Shown: in pieces, positions 9,681 to 18,457 of the stretch
Numbering within the stretch: the first letter of the stretch is position 1
Layout: each line of letters begins with the position of its first letter
Source of the DNA: Krasilnikoviella flava
GTDB taxonomy: Bacteria; Actinomycetota; Actinomycetes; Actinomycetales; Cellulomonadaceae
Reading direction: 5' to 3'
DNA: 64,000 nucleotides
Assembly (NCBI RefSeq): GCF_900167525.1
Contig: NZ_FUZQ01000004.1
Location: 368,747-432,746, forward strand
Made by a program: the position numbers and the translations under genes
The notes under the pieces: model-generated
What the model was told of the DNA's origin: nothing
Seen by the model: the letters and a program-made list of their open reading frames with translations, nothing else
Database searches by the model: none

Positions 9681-10769
9681 GTGAGCGAGGAACGACGCCT
9701 GGCCGTGCTCCGCGCGATCGTGGAGGACTACGTCCACACGCGCGAGCCCGTGGGGTCGCGCGTGCTCACGGAGCGGCACGGCCTCGGGGTCTCGCCCGCC
9801 ACGATCCGCAACGACATGGCCGCGCTCGAGGAGGCCGGGTACATCGCCCAGCCGCACACGTCCGCCGGCCGGATCCCCACGGACAAGGGCTACCGCCTCT
9901 TCGTCGACCGGCTCGCCGAGGTGCGTCCGCTCACCAGCCCGCAGCGGCGGGCGATCGAGACGTTCCTCTCCGAGGCGATCGACATGGACGACGTGCTCGG
10001 CCGGGCCGGGCGGCTCGTCGCCCAGCTCACCGGTCAGGTGGCCGTGGTCCAGTACCCGTCGCTGCGGCTGTCCGGCCTGCGGCACCTCGAGCTCGTCCCC
10101 GTCGGCGGCGCGCGGCTGCTGGTCGTCGTGATCAGCGACACGGGCCGCGTCGAGCAGCGGTTCCTGGACGTCGGCGCCGGGCCGGGCGCCGAGCCCGCCG
10201 TCGTCGCCGTCGACACCCCGGCGGGGCCGGAGCCCGACCCGGGCGCCCTCGACGAGGGCACCCTCGGCGAGCTGCGCGCCCGCCTCAACGCGGCCGCCGC
10301 GGGCAAGCGGCTCTCCGAGCTGCCCCAGGCGTTCGCCGCCGTCGTGGCCGGGGTGGACGCGACGCTGGCCCCGCTCGCCCGCGGCATCGCCGACCTCGTG
10401 GTCGACACGCTCGGGGCGCAGCGCGAGGATCGCATCGTGCTGGCGGGCACCGCCAACCTGGCCCGCGCCGAGATGCGGTTCGAGCAGGGGCTCAGCCCCG
10501 TGCTCGAGGCGCTCGAGGAGCAGGTCGTGCTGCTCGGGCTCCTCACCGAGCTGGCGTCCGAACCCGGCCGGGGCGTGGGTGTGCGTATCGGCCACGAGAA
10601 CCGTCTCGACGGGCTCGCCGAGACCTCCGTCGTCGCCTCCGGCTACGGCGGTGACGGCGACACCGTGGCCATCCTGGGGTCGATCGGCCCCACCCGGATG
10701 GACTATCCGGGCACGATCGCCTCGGTGCGCGCCGTCGCCCGCTACCTGTCCAGGGTGCTGCCCAGCTGA
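9681..10769 (+). CDS. hrcA: Heat-inducible transcription repressor HrcA
   Basis: 362 residues from GTG 9681, with AGGGAGGA 5 nt upstream. The N-terminal winged helix (ERHGLGVSPATIRNDMAALEEAGYIAQPHTSAGRIPTDKGYR region, residues ~25-70) is the classic HrcA DNA-recognition segment. The C-terminal GAF-like HrcA domain ends GSIGPTRMDYPGTIASVRAVARYLS. It represses class I heat-shock genes by binding CIRCE and needs GroEL for activity in the studied species. The CIRCE at 9599-9625 implies autoregulation. dnaJ follows 70 bp downstream in the same direction, the usual actinobacterial hrcA-dnaJ2 pair. Confidence 0.97.
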   Translation: MSEERRLAVLRAIVEDYVHTREPVGSRVLTERHGLGVSPATIRNDMAALEEAGYIAQPHTSAGRIPTDKGYRLFVDRLAEVRPLTSPQRRAIETFLSEAIDMDDVLGRAGRLVAQLTGQVAVVQYPSLRLSGLRHLELVPVGGARLLVVVISDTGRVEQRFLDVGAGPGAEPAVVAVDTPAGPEPDPGALDEGTLGELRARLNAAAAGKRLSELPQAFAAVVAGVDATLAPLARGIADLVVDTLGAQREDRIVLAGTANLARAEMRFEQGLSPVLEALEEQVVLLGLLTELASEPGRGVGVRIGHENRLDGLAETSVVASGYGGDGDTVAILGSIGPTRMDYPGTIASVRAVARYLSRVLPS

Positions 10770-10839
10770 TCGCCCCGCGGTGCCCCGAGCCCGCCGACCT
10801 GACCGTGCACGTCACCGACACGTCACCGAAGAGAGACCT

Positions 10840-11964
10840 GTGACCGACTACTACGAGATCCTGGGCGTCCCCCGCGACGCCTCGGCCGAGCAGATCAAGA
10901 AGTCGTACCGCAAGCTCGCGCGCGAGCTGCACCCCGACGTCGCCGGCGAGGCCGGCGAGGAACGCTTCAAGGACGTCGCCCGCGCCTACGAGGTGCTGTC
11001 CAACCCGGACAAGCGCCAGCAGTACGACATGGGCGTGGACCCGAGCTCGCCGTCGGGCGGCGCCGGTGCCGGGTTCGGCAACGGCTTCGGGTTCCAGGAC
11101 ATCTTCGAGACGTTCTTCGGCGGCGGTGGCGCCCCGGCCGGGCCGGTGCCGCGCGCCCGTCGCGGCCAGGACGCCCTGGTGCGCATGGACATCGACCTCG
11201 CCGAGGCGGCGTTCGGCGCCAAGCGCGAGCTGCAGGTCGACACGGCCGTGGTGTGCAGCACCTGCAGCGGCAACGGCTGCCGGCCCGGCACCGACCTCAA
11301 GACGTGCGAGGTCTGCCACGGTCGCGGCAACGTCCAGCGCGTCGCGCGTTCCTTCCTCGGCCAGGTCATGACGACCGCGCCGTGCGCCGCCTGCCAGGGC
11401 TTCGGCACCGTCATCCCCGAGCCGTGCGCCGACTGCTCCGGCGAGGGGCGCGTGCGCTCCCGCCGCACGCTGACGGTGAACGTCCCGGCCGGCGTCGACA
11501 CCGGTACCCGCATCAAGCTCACCTCGCAGGGCGAGGTCGGCCCCGGCGGCGGCCCCGCCGGCGACCTGTACGTCGAGATCCGCGAGAAGCCGCACGAGAC
11601 GTTCGTGCGGCGCGGCGACGACCTGCACTGCACCCTGCAGGTGCCGATGACGGCGGCCGCGCTCGGCACCGTGCTCGAGCTCGAGACGCTGGACGGCGAG
11701 CAGGAGATCGACCTGCGGCCGGGCACCCAGCCGGGCCAGGTCGTGACGCTCAAGGGCCTCGGCGTGGGGCACCTCCACGCCGGCGGTCGCGGCGACCTCA
11801 ACGTGCACGTCGAGGTCCAGGTGCCCGCAGGCCTGGACGAGGAGCAGACCGAGCTGCTCCGGTCGCTGGCCACGCTGCGCGGCGAGGAGCGACCCGAGCC
11901 GCGGCTGACCGCGGCGCACCCGGGGGTGTTCTCCCGGCTGCGGGACAAGCTGAGCGGCCGCTGA
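10840..11964 (+). CDS. dnaJ: Molecular chaperone DnaJ (HSP40, DnaJ2 type)
   Basis: 374 residues from GTG 10840 (GAGAGA upstream). The J domain at residues 1-70 carries the HPD motif (ELHPDVAGE). A Gly/Phe-rich linker follows (GGAGAGFGNGFGFQDIFETFFGGG). The zinc-binding domain has four CxxCxGxG repeats (CSTCSGNG, CEVCHGRG, CAACQGFG, CADCSGEG), and the substrate-binding C-terminal domain follows. It stimulates DnaK ATPase and holds unfolded clients. The link to hrcA marks it as the second DnaJ of actinobacteria; dnaK-grpE are not in this window. Confidence 0.96.
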   Translation: MTDYYEILGVPRDASAEQIKKSYRKLARELHPDVAGEAGEERFKDVARAYEVLSNPDKRQQYDMGVDPSSPSGGAGAGFGNGFGFQDIFETFFGGGGAPAGPVPRARRGQDALVRMDIDLAEAAFGAKRELQVDTAVVCSTCSGNGCRPGTDLKTCEVCHGRGNVQRVARSFLGQVMTTAPCAACQGFGTVIPEPCADCSGEGRVRSRRTLTVNVPAGVDTGTRIKLTSQGEVGPGGGPAGDLYVEIREKPHETFVRRGDDLHCTLQVPMTAAALGTVLELETLDGEQEIDLRPGTQPGQVVTLKGLGVGHLHAGGRGDLNVHVEVQVPAGLDEEQTELLRSLATLRGEERPEPRLTAAHPGVFSRLRDKLSGR

Positions 11965-12054
11965 CGTGAGCGCGAGGAGCCCCCGCGGAGGTACGCCGAG
12001 GTACGAGGTGTGCCGGAGCGAGGCACCGCAGGGGTCGCGTGAGGAGAGCACGAC

Positions 12055-12858
12055 GTGAGCGCACCGGTGTTCCTCGCCGAGGGCGGTGCGCTCGGCGCGC
12101 TGGCCGCTGGCGACGTCTACCTGCTCGACGGCGCCGAGGGGCGGCACGCGGGCGTCGTGCAGCGCCGCGGTCCGGGCGAGCGCCTGGACGTGGTCGACGG
12201 CGCGGGGACGCGCCTGCGGTGCGTGGTCGACGCCGTCGAGGGCGGCGAGGTGCGCCTGCGCGTGGACGAGGTGGTCGCCGAGTCCGCCCCCGACGTCGTG
12301 CTCACGCTGGTGCAGGCGCTCGCGAAGGGCGACCGGGACGAGCTGGCCGTCGAAGCCGCGGTCGAGGTGGGCGTCGACGCCGTCGTCCCGTGGCAGGCTG
12401 ACCGATCGGTCGTCGTGTGGCGGGGGCAGCGGGCCGCGAAGTCGCGCGCGAAGTGGGTGGCGACCGTGCGCTCGGCGGTGAAGCAGGCGCGGCGCGCCTG
12501 CCTGCCGGCCGTCGCCGAGCCGGTCACCACCCGGCAGCTCGCCGCCCGCGTGCGCGAGGTCGTCGCCGAGCGCGGGGTCGTCGTCGTCCTGCACGAGGAC
12601 GCCACGACGTCGCTCGCCGATGTCGCGCTCCCGGCCCCGGCCCCGACGGCCGAGCGGTCGCCGGCGGTCGAGCCCGTCGAGGCCCCGGCCCTGCTCGTCG
12701 TCGTCGGGCCCGAGGGCGGGATCTCCGACGACGAGGTGGCGGCGCTCCAGGAGGCCGGCGCCGTCGCCGCGCGCCTCGGGCCGCACGTGCTGCGCACCTC
12801 CACGGCCGGTCCGGTCGCCGTCGCCCTGCTCAGCGAGCGCCTCGGCCGCTGGGCCTGA
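12055..12858 (+). CDS. rsmE: 16S rRNA (uracil1498-N3)-methyltransferase RsmE
   Basis: 267 residues from GTG 12055, preceded by GAGGAGA. A small N-terminal PUA-like domain is followed by a SPOUT/trefoil-knot methyltransferase. The SAM-binding knot is visible as LLVVVGPEGGISDDEVAALQEAGA and LGPHVLRTSTAGPVAVAL, both hallmarks of the family. It methylates U1498 of 16S rRNA in the 30S subunit. The insertion around residues 200-215 (PAPAPTAERSPAVEPVE) is a Pro/Ala linker not seen in shorter members. It belongs to the hrcA-dnaJ run. The 90-bp gap before it is Arg-codon-like GC filler with two GAGGTAC copies 10 bp apart. Confidence 0.95.
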   Translation: MSAPVFLAEGGALGALAAGDVYLLDGAEGRHAGVVQRRGPGERLDVVDGAGTRLRCVVDAVEGGEVRLRVDEVVAESAPDVVLTLVQALAKGDRDELAVEAAVEVGVDAVVPWQADRSVVVWRGQRAAKSRAKWVATVRSAVKQARRACLPAVAEPVTTRQLAARVREVVAERGVVVVLHEDATTSLADVALPAPAPTAERSPAVEPVEAPALLVVVGPEGGISDDEVAALQEAGAVAARLGPHVLRTSTAGPVAVALLSERLGRWA

Positions 12859-12877
12859 CCCTGCGCCCCCGGCGCGG

Positions 12878-12883
12878 TAGCGT
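12878..12883 (+). promoter_or_regulatory. -10 element of leaderless HIT gene promoter
   Basis: TAGCGT ends 7 nt before ATG 12891. There is no Shine-Dalgarno in the gap. Confidence 0.55.
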
Positions 12884-12890
12884 CCTGGGC

Positions 12891-13244
12891 ATGACGAGCG
12901 CGCCCAGCACCGACTGCCTGTTCTGCAAGATCGTCGCCGGCGACGTGCCGGCGGACGTGGTCGCCAGCACCGACCGCGTGATCGCGTTCCGCGACATCGA
13001 CCCGAAGGCGCCCGTGCACGTGCTCGTGGCGCCCCGGGAGCACCACGGCGACGTCGCGACGCTCGCCGCGGCGGACCCGGCGCTGCTGGCCGAGGTGGTG
13101 CAGCTGGCCGACCGGGTGGCGGGCGACCTCGCCGACGGCCAGTTCCGGTTCGTCTTCAACTCCGGCCCGCGTGCCGGGCAGAGCGTGTTCCACGTGCACG
13201 GCCACGTGCTCGCCGGCGCCCAGCTCGGCTGGACGCCCGCCTGA
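12891..13244 (+). CDS. HIT family protein (HINT-like nucleotide hydrolase)
   Basis: 117 residues. The N-terminal signature DCLFCKIVAGDVPADVV and the C-terminal histidine triad FHVHGHVLAG (HxHxH) are both present. The length matches HINT-type purine nucleoside phosphoramidases or diadenosine-polyphosphate hydrolases; the natural substrate is not fixed by sequence. Its position between rsmE and phoH is conserved in many actinobacteria. The TAGCGT hexamer exactly 7 nt upstream of the ATG predicts a leaderless transcript in addition to read-through from rsmE. Confidence 0.93.
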   Translation: MTSAPSTDCLFCKIVAGDVPADVVASTDRVIAFRDIDPKAPVHVLVAPREHHGDVATLAAADPALLAEVVQLADRVAGDLADGQFRFVFNSGPRAGQSVFHVHGHVLAGAQLGWTPA

Positions 13245-13315
13245 GCGTCGTTCCTCGTGACAGGCCGCGCGGGGGATGCGGGGGAAACCACGTGCCGGGG
13301 TCGGCACCCGCTCGA

Positions 13316-13321
13316 TAGACT
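13316..13321 (+). promoter_or_regulatory. Candidate -10 for phoH-ybeY-CBS-era
   Basis: TAGACT predicts transcription starting near 13328, upstream of ATG 13374. An ATG at 13326 would be cut off or nearly so by that start. Confidence 0.4.
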
Positions 13322-13373
13322 CGTGATGCCCACGACACCCGTCTCGCGAAGGAGGGCCCGGCGAAGCCGGCCC

Positions 13374-15524
13374 ATGACATCGACACCCAGCACTGCATCG
13401 ACATCTGGCGCGACACCCGGCGGCGCCCATGGCGAACGGTCCACCGAGCACCGCATCGTGGTGCCGCCGCACGTGCCGATGGTGGCGCTGCTCGGCAGCA
13501 GGGACTCCGTGCTGCGGGCGGTGGAGGACGGGTTCCCCGGCGTCGACGTCCACGCGCGCGGCAACGAGATCGTGGTCGGCGGCCCGGCCGGTGACGTCGC
13601 CCTGGTCTCCCGGCTCCTCGACGAGCTGGTCGAGGTGGTCGAGTCCGGCACGCCGCTCACCCCCGAGGTCGTGGCGCGGTCGGTGCAGATGCTCACCGCG
13701 GCGCCGGTGCAGCGTCCGGCCGAGGTGCTGACCTTCAACATCCTCTCCAGCCGCGGGCGGACGATCCGCCCCAAGACGGTGGGTCAGAAGCACTACGTCG
13801 AGGCGATCGACGCGAACACGATCACGTTCGGCATCGGCCCGGCGGGCACCGGCAAGACGTACCTCGCGATGGCGAAGGCCGTGCAGGCGCTGCAGGCCAA
13901 GCGCGTCAACCGCATCGTGCTCACGCGCCCGGCCGTGGAGGCGGGGGAGAAGCTCGGCTACCTGCCGGGATCGCTGAGCGACAAGATCGACCCGTACCTG
14001 CGGCCGCTGTACGACGCGCTCCACGACATGATGGATCCTGATGCGATCCCGCGGCTCATCGAGGCCGGGACGATCGAGGTGGCGCCGCTGGCGTACATGC
14101 GGGGCCGGGCGCAGCCCTACGACGCGAAGGTCCTCACGCCGACAGGATTCCGTGAGATGGGCAGCCTCCGGGTGGGCGACCTCGTCATCGGTTCGGACGG
14201 GCGTCCCACGCCAGTCCTCGGCATCTATCCGCAGGGCGTGAAGCAGGTGTACCGGGTGACCGCGTCCGACGCGTCGTCGACGGTGTGCTGCGGTGAGCAC
14301 CTGTGGACCGTTCGGACTGCCTCCGACAAGCGACGTGGCAAGGCCCGGACCCTCGAGACCAGGGAGATGCTCGGTCAGGAGTGGGACGGCCGTACCCGAC
14401 GGTTCGAGCTCCCGATGGTGGACCCGGTGGAGCTCGAATCCCAGGGCGTGCCCATGGACCCCTATGCGCTCGGTCTCATGCTGGGCGACGGCAGCAGCAC
14501 GGCGCACGCGACGCCATCCTTCGCGACGGCGGATCCGGAGCTCGCCGAAGCGCTCGAAGCTGCGTTGCCGGGGATCGAGCTGGTCGACAAGGGAGGCTAC
14601 AACTACGTCCTCCGGAACCTCGACGGTCATCGAGGCGGGGTCATTGTCGCGAACCCGGTCAAGGTGGCGCTGCGAGAGCTCGGGTTGGACGGCAGGACGT
14701 CTCGGACCAAGTTCGTGCCCGAGGTCTACCTGAACAACAGCCGGGCCGTGCGGCTCGCCTTGCTCCAGGGTCTCCTGGACACCGACGGCGGTCCCGTGAC
14801 GCAGGCCGGTCGCACCTGCCGGGTGCAGTTCTGCACGACGTCCCCTCAGCTGTACAAGGACGTCGTGCGGCTCGTCCGGTCTCTGGGCGGCACCGCCACC
14901 ACGCGCGTCCGGGAGGCCGAGGGGCGCAAGCCGGGGTTGGCGAACGGCCGGCCGGTCCCGTACCGGTCGGACGCCTTCGTCGTCGAGATCCGGCTGCCCG
15001 AGGGTGTGTCGCCGTTCCGCCTCGCACGCAAGGCGCGGAAGTACGCGGAGCTCGGCGGCGGTCGGCCGATGCGGTTCATCGACTCGATCCTCCCCGCCGG
15101 GGAGAAGGAGACGATGTGCATCCAGGTCGCGGCCGCGGACTCGCTGTACGTGACCGACGACTTCCTCGTCACTCACAACACGCTCAACGACGCGTTCATC
15201 ATCCTCGACGAGGCGCAGAACACCTCCGGTGAGCAGATGAAGATGTTCCTCACCCGTCTGGGCTTCGGGTCCACGATGGTCATCACGGGCGACGCCACCC
15301 AGGTGGACCTGCCCGGCGGCACGACGTCGGGGCTCCGGGTGGTGGAGGACATCCTCACCGGTGTCGACGACGTCGAGTTCTGCCGGCTCACCTCGGCCGA
15401 CGTCGTGCGGCACCGGCTCGTCGGGGACATCATCGACGCCTACGCCCGCTGGGACGTGGCCATGGCGCGGCCCGAGCAGGGTCGGCAGACGCAGGGACGG
15501 CAGCGAGGGGCACGTAGGTCATGA
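13374..15524 (+). CDS. phoH: PhoH-family ATPase interrupted by an in-frame intein
   Basis: 716 residues as translated, 359 after splicing, which is the normal PhoH size. A small N-terminal domain precedes the P-loop ATPase with Walker A GPAGTGKT (~154-161), EKLGYLPG, and after the intein ILDEAQN (Walker B) and [10 protein letters not shown]. The intein splits AYMRGR from TLNDAF, immediately before Walker B, so no ATPase can form without splicing. PhoH proteins are RNA-linked ATPases; clustering with ybeY and era fits an RNA-processing role. The start is uncertain: ATG 13374 (AAGGAGG is 18 nt upstream) or ATG 13326. The stop overlaps ybeY by 4 nt. Confidence 0.93.
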   Translation: MTSTPSTASTSGATPGGAHGERSTEHRIVVPPHVPMVALLGSRDSVLRAVEDGFPGVDVHARGNEIVVGGPAGDVALVSRLLDELVEVVESGTPLTPEVVARSVQMLTAAPVQRPAEVLTFNILSSRGRTIRPKTVGQKHYVEAIDANTITFGIGPAGTGKTYLAMAKAVQALQAKRVNRIVLTRPAVEAGEKLGYLPGSLSDKIDPYLRPLYDALHDMMDPDAIPRLIEAGTIEVAPLAYMRGRAQPYDAKVLTPTGFREMGSLRVGDLVIGSDGRPTPVLGIYPQGVKQVYRVTASDASSTVCCGEHLWTVRTASDKRRGKARTLETREMLGQEWDGRTRRFELPMVDPVELESQGVPMDPYALGLMLGDGSSTAHATPSFATADPELAEALEAALPGIELVDKGGYNYVLRNLDGHRGGVIVANPVKVALRELGLDGRTSRTKFVPEVYLNNSRAVRLALLQGLLDTDGGPVTQAGRTCRVQFCTTSPQLYKDVVRLVRSLGGTATTRVREAEGRKPGLANGRPVPYRSDAFVVEIRLPEGVSPFRLARKARKYAELGGGRPMRFIDSILPAGEKETMCIQVAAADSLYVTDDFLVTHNTLNDAFIILDEAQNTSGEQMKMFLTRLGFGSTMVITGDATQVDLPGGTTSGLRVVEDILTGVDDVEFCRLTSADVVRHRLVGDIIDAYARWDVAMARPEQGRQTQGRQRGARRS
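14109..15179 (+). other. Class 3 intein with LAGLIDADG endonuclease domain in PhoH
   Basis: 357 residues, Ala-first and ending VTHN before extein Thr. It lacks the usual Cys/Ser1. Instead it has the class 3 signature: Trp in block B (GEHLWTV), Cys in block F ([13 protein letters not shown]) and Thr in the penultimate block (VTHN). Block A is [20 protein letters not shown]. The centre carries two dodecapeptide motifs of a LAGLIDADG homing endonuclease ([11 protein letters not shown] and [11 protein letters not shown]), each with an acidic residue, so it may still be mobile. Splicing would give RGR-TLNDAF. Its boundaries were fixed by the continuity of PhoH motifs on either side. Confidence 0.92.
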
Positions 15525-15973
15525 GCATCGAAGTAGCGAACGAGTCCGGCGTCGAGGTGGACGAGGCGGAGTTCGCCGCCCTCGGCCGGTTCGTGCTGGA
15601 CACCCTGCACGTGCACCCGCGCAGCGAGCTGTCGATCATGTTCGTCGACACGACCGTGATGACCGAGCTGCACGTGCAGTGGATGGACGAGCCCGGGCCC
15701 ACCGACGTGCTGTCTTTCCCGATGGACGAGCTGCGCCCCGGCCGCGAGGGCGAGGAGACGCCCCCCGGCACGCTCGGCGACGTGGTCCTGTGCCCGGAGG
15801 TGGCGGCCCAGCAGGCGAAGGTCGCGGGGCACACCACCGCGGAGGAGCTCCTGCTCCTCACGACGCACGGCATCCTGCACCTGCTCGGGTACGACCACGC
15901 CGAGCCGGAGGAGGAGAAGGAGATGTTCGCGCTGCAGCGCCGTCTCCTGCTCACCTTCCTCGCCGGCCGGTGA
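15521..15973 (+). CDS. ybeY: Endoribonuclease YbeY (rRNA maturation factor)
   Basis: 150 residues, with ATG overlapping the phoH stop (ATGA). The zinc motif H-x3-H-x5-H is seen in [11 protein letters not shown], preceded by [11 protein letters not shown] and [10 protein letters not shown], the standard YbeY signature. It is a zinc-dependent single-strand endoribonuclease needed for 16S rRNA 3' maturation and ribosome quality control. The phoH-ybeY-CBS-era order is widely conserved, supporting a joint role in ribosomal RNA processing. Confidence 0.97.
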   Translation: MSIEVANESGVEVDEAEFAALGRFVLDTLHVHPRSELSIMFVDTTVMTELHVQWMDEPGPTDVLSFPMDELRPGREGEETPPGTLGDVVLCPEVAAQQAKVAGHTTAEELLLLTTHGILHLLGYDHAEPEEEKEMFALQRRLLLTFLAGR

Positions 15974-15990
15974 CGGCGACGGTGGCCTGA

Positions 15991-17370
15991 ATGGACGGAC
16001 CCGAGCTGTTGCTGGCTCTCGTGGCCGTGGTCGCGCTCGCCCTGGCGGGGATGCTGTCGGCCGGCGAGGCCGCGGTGCTGCGGATCACGCGCACCTCGGT
16101 CGCGGACGCCGTGATCGAGGCGGAGACCTCCGAGGACCTCACGTCCGCGGCGCGGCGCACGCGGCTCGCCCGGCTGCGCGCGGCGCAGGGGCTGGTCGTC
16201 GACCCGCCCGCCGCGGTGGCGGCGTTCGCGCTCGTGCGCGTCTTCGCCGAGACCGTGGCGCTCGCGGCGGCCACCCTGATGATCGCGGACTGGTTCGACT
16301 CGTGGTGGCAGGTGATGCTCGCCGCGGCCGTCGTGGGGCTCGTGGCGGGCGTCGTCTTCGTGCGCCTCAGCCCGCGCGCGCTCGGCCTGCGCCGGCCGCT
16401 GCCGGTGCTCGTGGCGCTCGCGGGCCCGCTCTCGGCCGTGCACCGCGGCGCCGCCTGGCTCACCGTCCGCACGTCGGACCGCAACGGCGGCCGCGCCCCG
16501 GAGCGGGACGGCGAGCACGACCCCGGCGAGGACGCCTTGCGCGAGGTCGCCGAGCGGGTGCGCGACAACGAGGCGATCGAGGATGCCGAGCGCGAGCTGA
16601 TCCGCTCGGTCGTCGAGCTGGGCGGCACGCTCACCCGCGAGGTCATGGTCCCGCGCACGGACATGGTGACGGTCGTGGCGACGACGCCGCTGCGCAAGGC
16701 GATGCGCCTCTTCCTGCGCTCGGGCTACTCGCGCGTCCCGGTCGTCGGCGACGAGGTGGACGACCTCGTGGGCGTCGCCTACCTCAAGGACGTCGCCCGG
16801 GTGCTGGAGAACGAGCCGGGCGCCGCTGACCGACCGGTGGTCGACGTCGCCCGGGACGCCGTGTTCGTCCCCGAGTCGAAGCCGGCGGACGAGCTGCTGC
16901 GCGAGATGCAGGCGTCCCGGTCCCACATCGCCGTCGTCGTCGACGAGTACGGCGGCATCGCCGGGCTCGTCACCGTCGAGGACGTCATCGAGGAGCTCGT
17001 CGGCGAGCTGACCGACGAGCACGACACCGCCCCGGTCCTCGAGCCGGAGGACCTGGGCGACGGCACGTTCCTCGTCTCCGCGCGGATGCCCGTCGACGAG
17101 CTCGGCGAGCTGTTCGACCTGCGGCTCGACGACGACGACGTGGACACCGCCGGCGGCCTGCTCGCCAAGGCGCTCGGCAAGGTACCGCTCACCGGCGCGA
17201 CGGCCGACGTCGGCGGCCTGCACCTCGTGGCCGACCACGTCGAGGGGCGTCGCAAGCAGCTCGCCACCCTCCGGGTGCGCCGCACGACCTCCACCTCCCG
17301 GCACGACGACGACCCAGCAGCGGGTGGCGAGCACGCCACGCCGCCAGACCAGAAGGAAGCACACGCATGA
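15991..17370 (+). CDS. CNNM/CorC-type membrane protein with CBS pair (hemolysin family)
   Basis: 459 residues. An N-terminal DUF21/CNNM membrane domain (about residues 1-150; helices at LLLALVAVVALALAGMLSAGEAA, VMLAAAVVGLVAGVVFV and others) is followed by a CBS pair containing VPRTDMVTVVATTPLRKAMRLFLRSGYSRVPVV and HIAVVVDEYGGIAGLVTVEDVIEELVGEL. A C-terminal CorC_HlyC domain completes it. Relatives are implicated in magnesium/cobalt efflux; haemolysis is a historical label. It sits between ybeY and era and overlaps era by 4 nt (ATGA), so it is part of that operon. Confidence 0.93.
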   Translation: MDGPELLLALVAVVALALAGMLSAGEAAVLRITRTSVADAVIEAETSEDLTSAARRTRLARLRAAQGLVVDPPAAVAAFALVRVFAETVALAAATLMIADWFDSWWQVMLAAAVVGLVAGVVFVRLSPRALGLRRPLPVLVALAGPLSAVHRGAAWLTVRTSDRNGGRAPERDGEHDPGEDALREVAERVRDNEAIEDAERELIRSVVELGGTLTREVMVPRTDMVTVVATTPLRKAMRLFLRSGYSRVPVVGDEVDDLVGVAYLKDVARVLENEPGAADRPVVDVARDAVFVPESKPADELLREMQASRSHIAVVVDEYGGIAGLVTVEDVIEELVGELTDEHDTAPVLEPEDLGDGTFLVSARMPVDELGELFDLRLDDDDVDTAGGLLAKALGKVPLTGATADVGGLHLVADHVEGRRKQLATLRVRRTTSTSRHDDDPAAGGEHATPPDQKEAHA

Positions 17371-18356
17371 CCTCCGCGCCCCAGCACCCGTCCCTCGTCG
17401 GACCTCACGACGAGGGCGACGCCCACCGCTCCGGCTTCGCCTGCCTGGTGGGGCGGCCCAACGTCGGCAAGTCGACCCTCACGAACGCGCTGGTGGGGGA
17501 GAAGGTCGCGATCATGTCCGCGCGGCCCCAGACCACGCGGCACACGATCCGCGGCATCGTGCACCGGGACGACGCGCAGCTCGTGCTGGTCGACACCCCG
17601 GGGCTGCACCGCCCGCGCACCCTGCTCGGCGAGCGGCTCAACGCGCTGGTCCAGGACACGCTCGGCGAGGTCGACGTCGTCGCGTTCTGCCTGCCCGCCG
17701 ACCAGAAGATCGGGCCCGGCGACCGCTACATCGCCTCCCAGCTCGCCCCCCTGATGGAGGGGCGGCGTGCGGTGCCGGTCGTCGCGGTGGTGACCAAGTC
17801 CGACCTCGTGGACCGCGGGCGGCTGGCCGAGCACCTCATGGCCGTCGACGAGCTCGCCCGCTCCCTCGACCGTGACTGGTCCGCCATCGTGCCGGTGTCG
17901 GCGCGCGACGGCTACCAGGTGGACGAGCTCACCGACGTGCTCGTCGCGCACCTGCCGGCCGGGCCCGCGCTCTACCCGGGCGGGGAGCTCACCGACGAGC
18001 CGGAGCAGGTGATGGTCGCCGAGCTGGTGCGCGAGGCGGCGCTCGAGGGCGTCCGCGACGAGCTGCCGCACTCCCTGGCCGTGGTGGTCGACGAGATCGT
18101 CGAGCGCGAGGGCAGCGGGGACGCCGCGAAGGGCCGGCCGCCGCTCCTCGACGTGCGTGTGAACCTGTTCGTGGAGCGTGACAGCCAGAAGGCGATCGTC
18201 ATCGGCAAGGGCGGGTCGCGGCTGCGCGAGGTGGGCACGAACGCCCGCGAGGGCATCGAGAAGCTGCTCGGCACCCGGGTGTACCTCGACCTGCACGTCA
18301 AGGTGGCCAAGGACTGGCAGCGCGACCCCAAGCAGCTGCAGCGGCTCGGGTTCTGA
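17367..18356 (+). CDS. era: GTPase Era
   Basis: 329 residues. GTPase motifs: G1 GRPNVGKST, G2 TTRHTIRG, G3 DTPGLHRPR, G4 TKSD. A C-terminal KH domain carries VIGKGGSRLREVG. It binds the 3' end of 16S rRNA and assists 30S assembly. The N-terminus is extended by about 25 residues relative to E. coli, with the start fixed by the ATGA overlap with the upstream CBS gene. It is the last gene of the phoH operon; the next gene has its own promoter. Confidence 0.97.
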   Translation: MTSAPQHPSLVGPHDEGDAHRSGFACLVGRPNVGKSTLTNALVGEKVAIMSARPQTTRHTIRGIVHRDDAQLVLVDTPGLHRPRTLLGERLNALVQDTLGEVDVVAFCLPADQKIGPGDRYIASQLAPLMEGRRAVPVVAVVTKSDLVDRGRLAEHLMAVDELARSLDRDWSAIVPVSARDGYQVDELTDVLVAHLPAGPALYPGGELTDEPEQVMVAELVREAALEGVRDELPHSLAVVVDEIVEREGSGDAAKGRPPLLDVRVNLFVERDSQKAIVIGKGGSRLREVGTNAREGIEKLLGTRVYLDLHVKVAKDWQRDPKQLQRLGF

Positions 18357-18445
18357 CGCCGCTCACGGCGGGACGCGCCGCGGCACGGGGGACGTCCTCC
18401 AAGGTCGTGGGGGATATCCACGCCGTCGGGGAGGGCTGCGCCGAG

Positions 18446-18451
18446 TAGCAT
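18446..18451 (+). promoter_or_regulatory. -10 element of leaderless hydrolase promoter
   Basis: TAGCAT ends 6 nt before GTG 18458, with no Shine-Dalgarno between. Confidence 0.55.
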
Positions 18452-18457
18452 CGCTGC

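Noticed and set aside
11988-12007. Two GAGGTAC copies 10 bp apart before rsmE
   Set aside because: They are direct, not inverted, lie in GAGCG-type filler sequence and do not have the 20-bp pitch. Too weak to join the array family.
12117-15413. Long minus-strand open frame across rsmE, HIT and phoH
   Set aside because: It is the shadow of three well-identified plus-strand genes and shows no recognisable domain.
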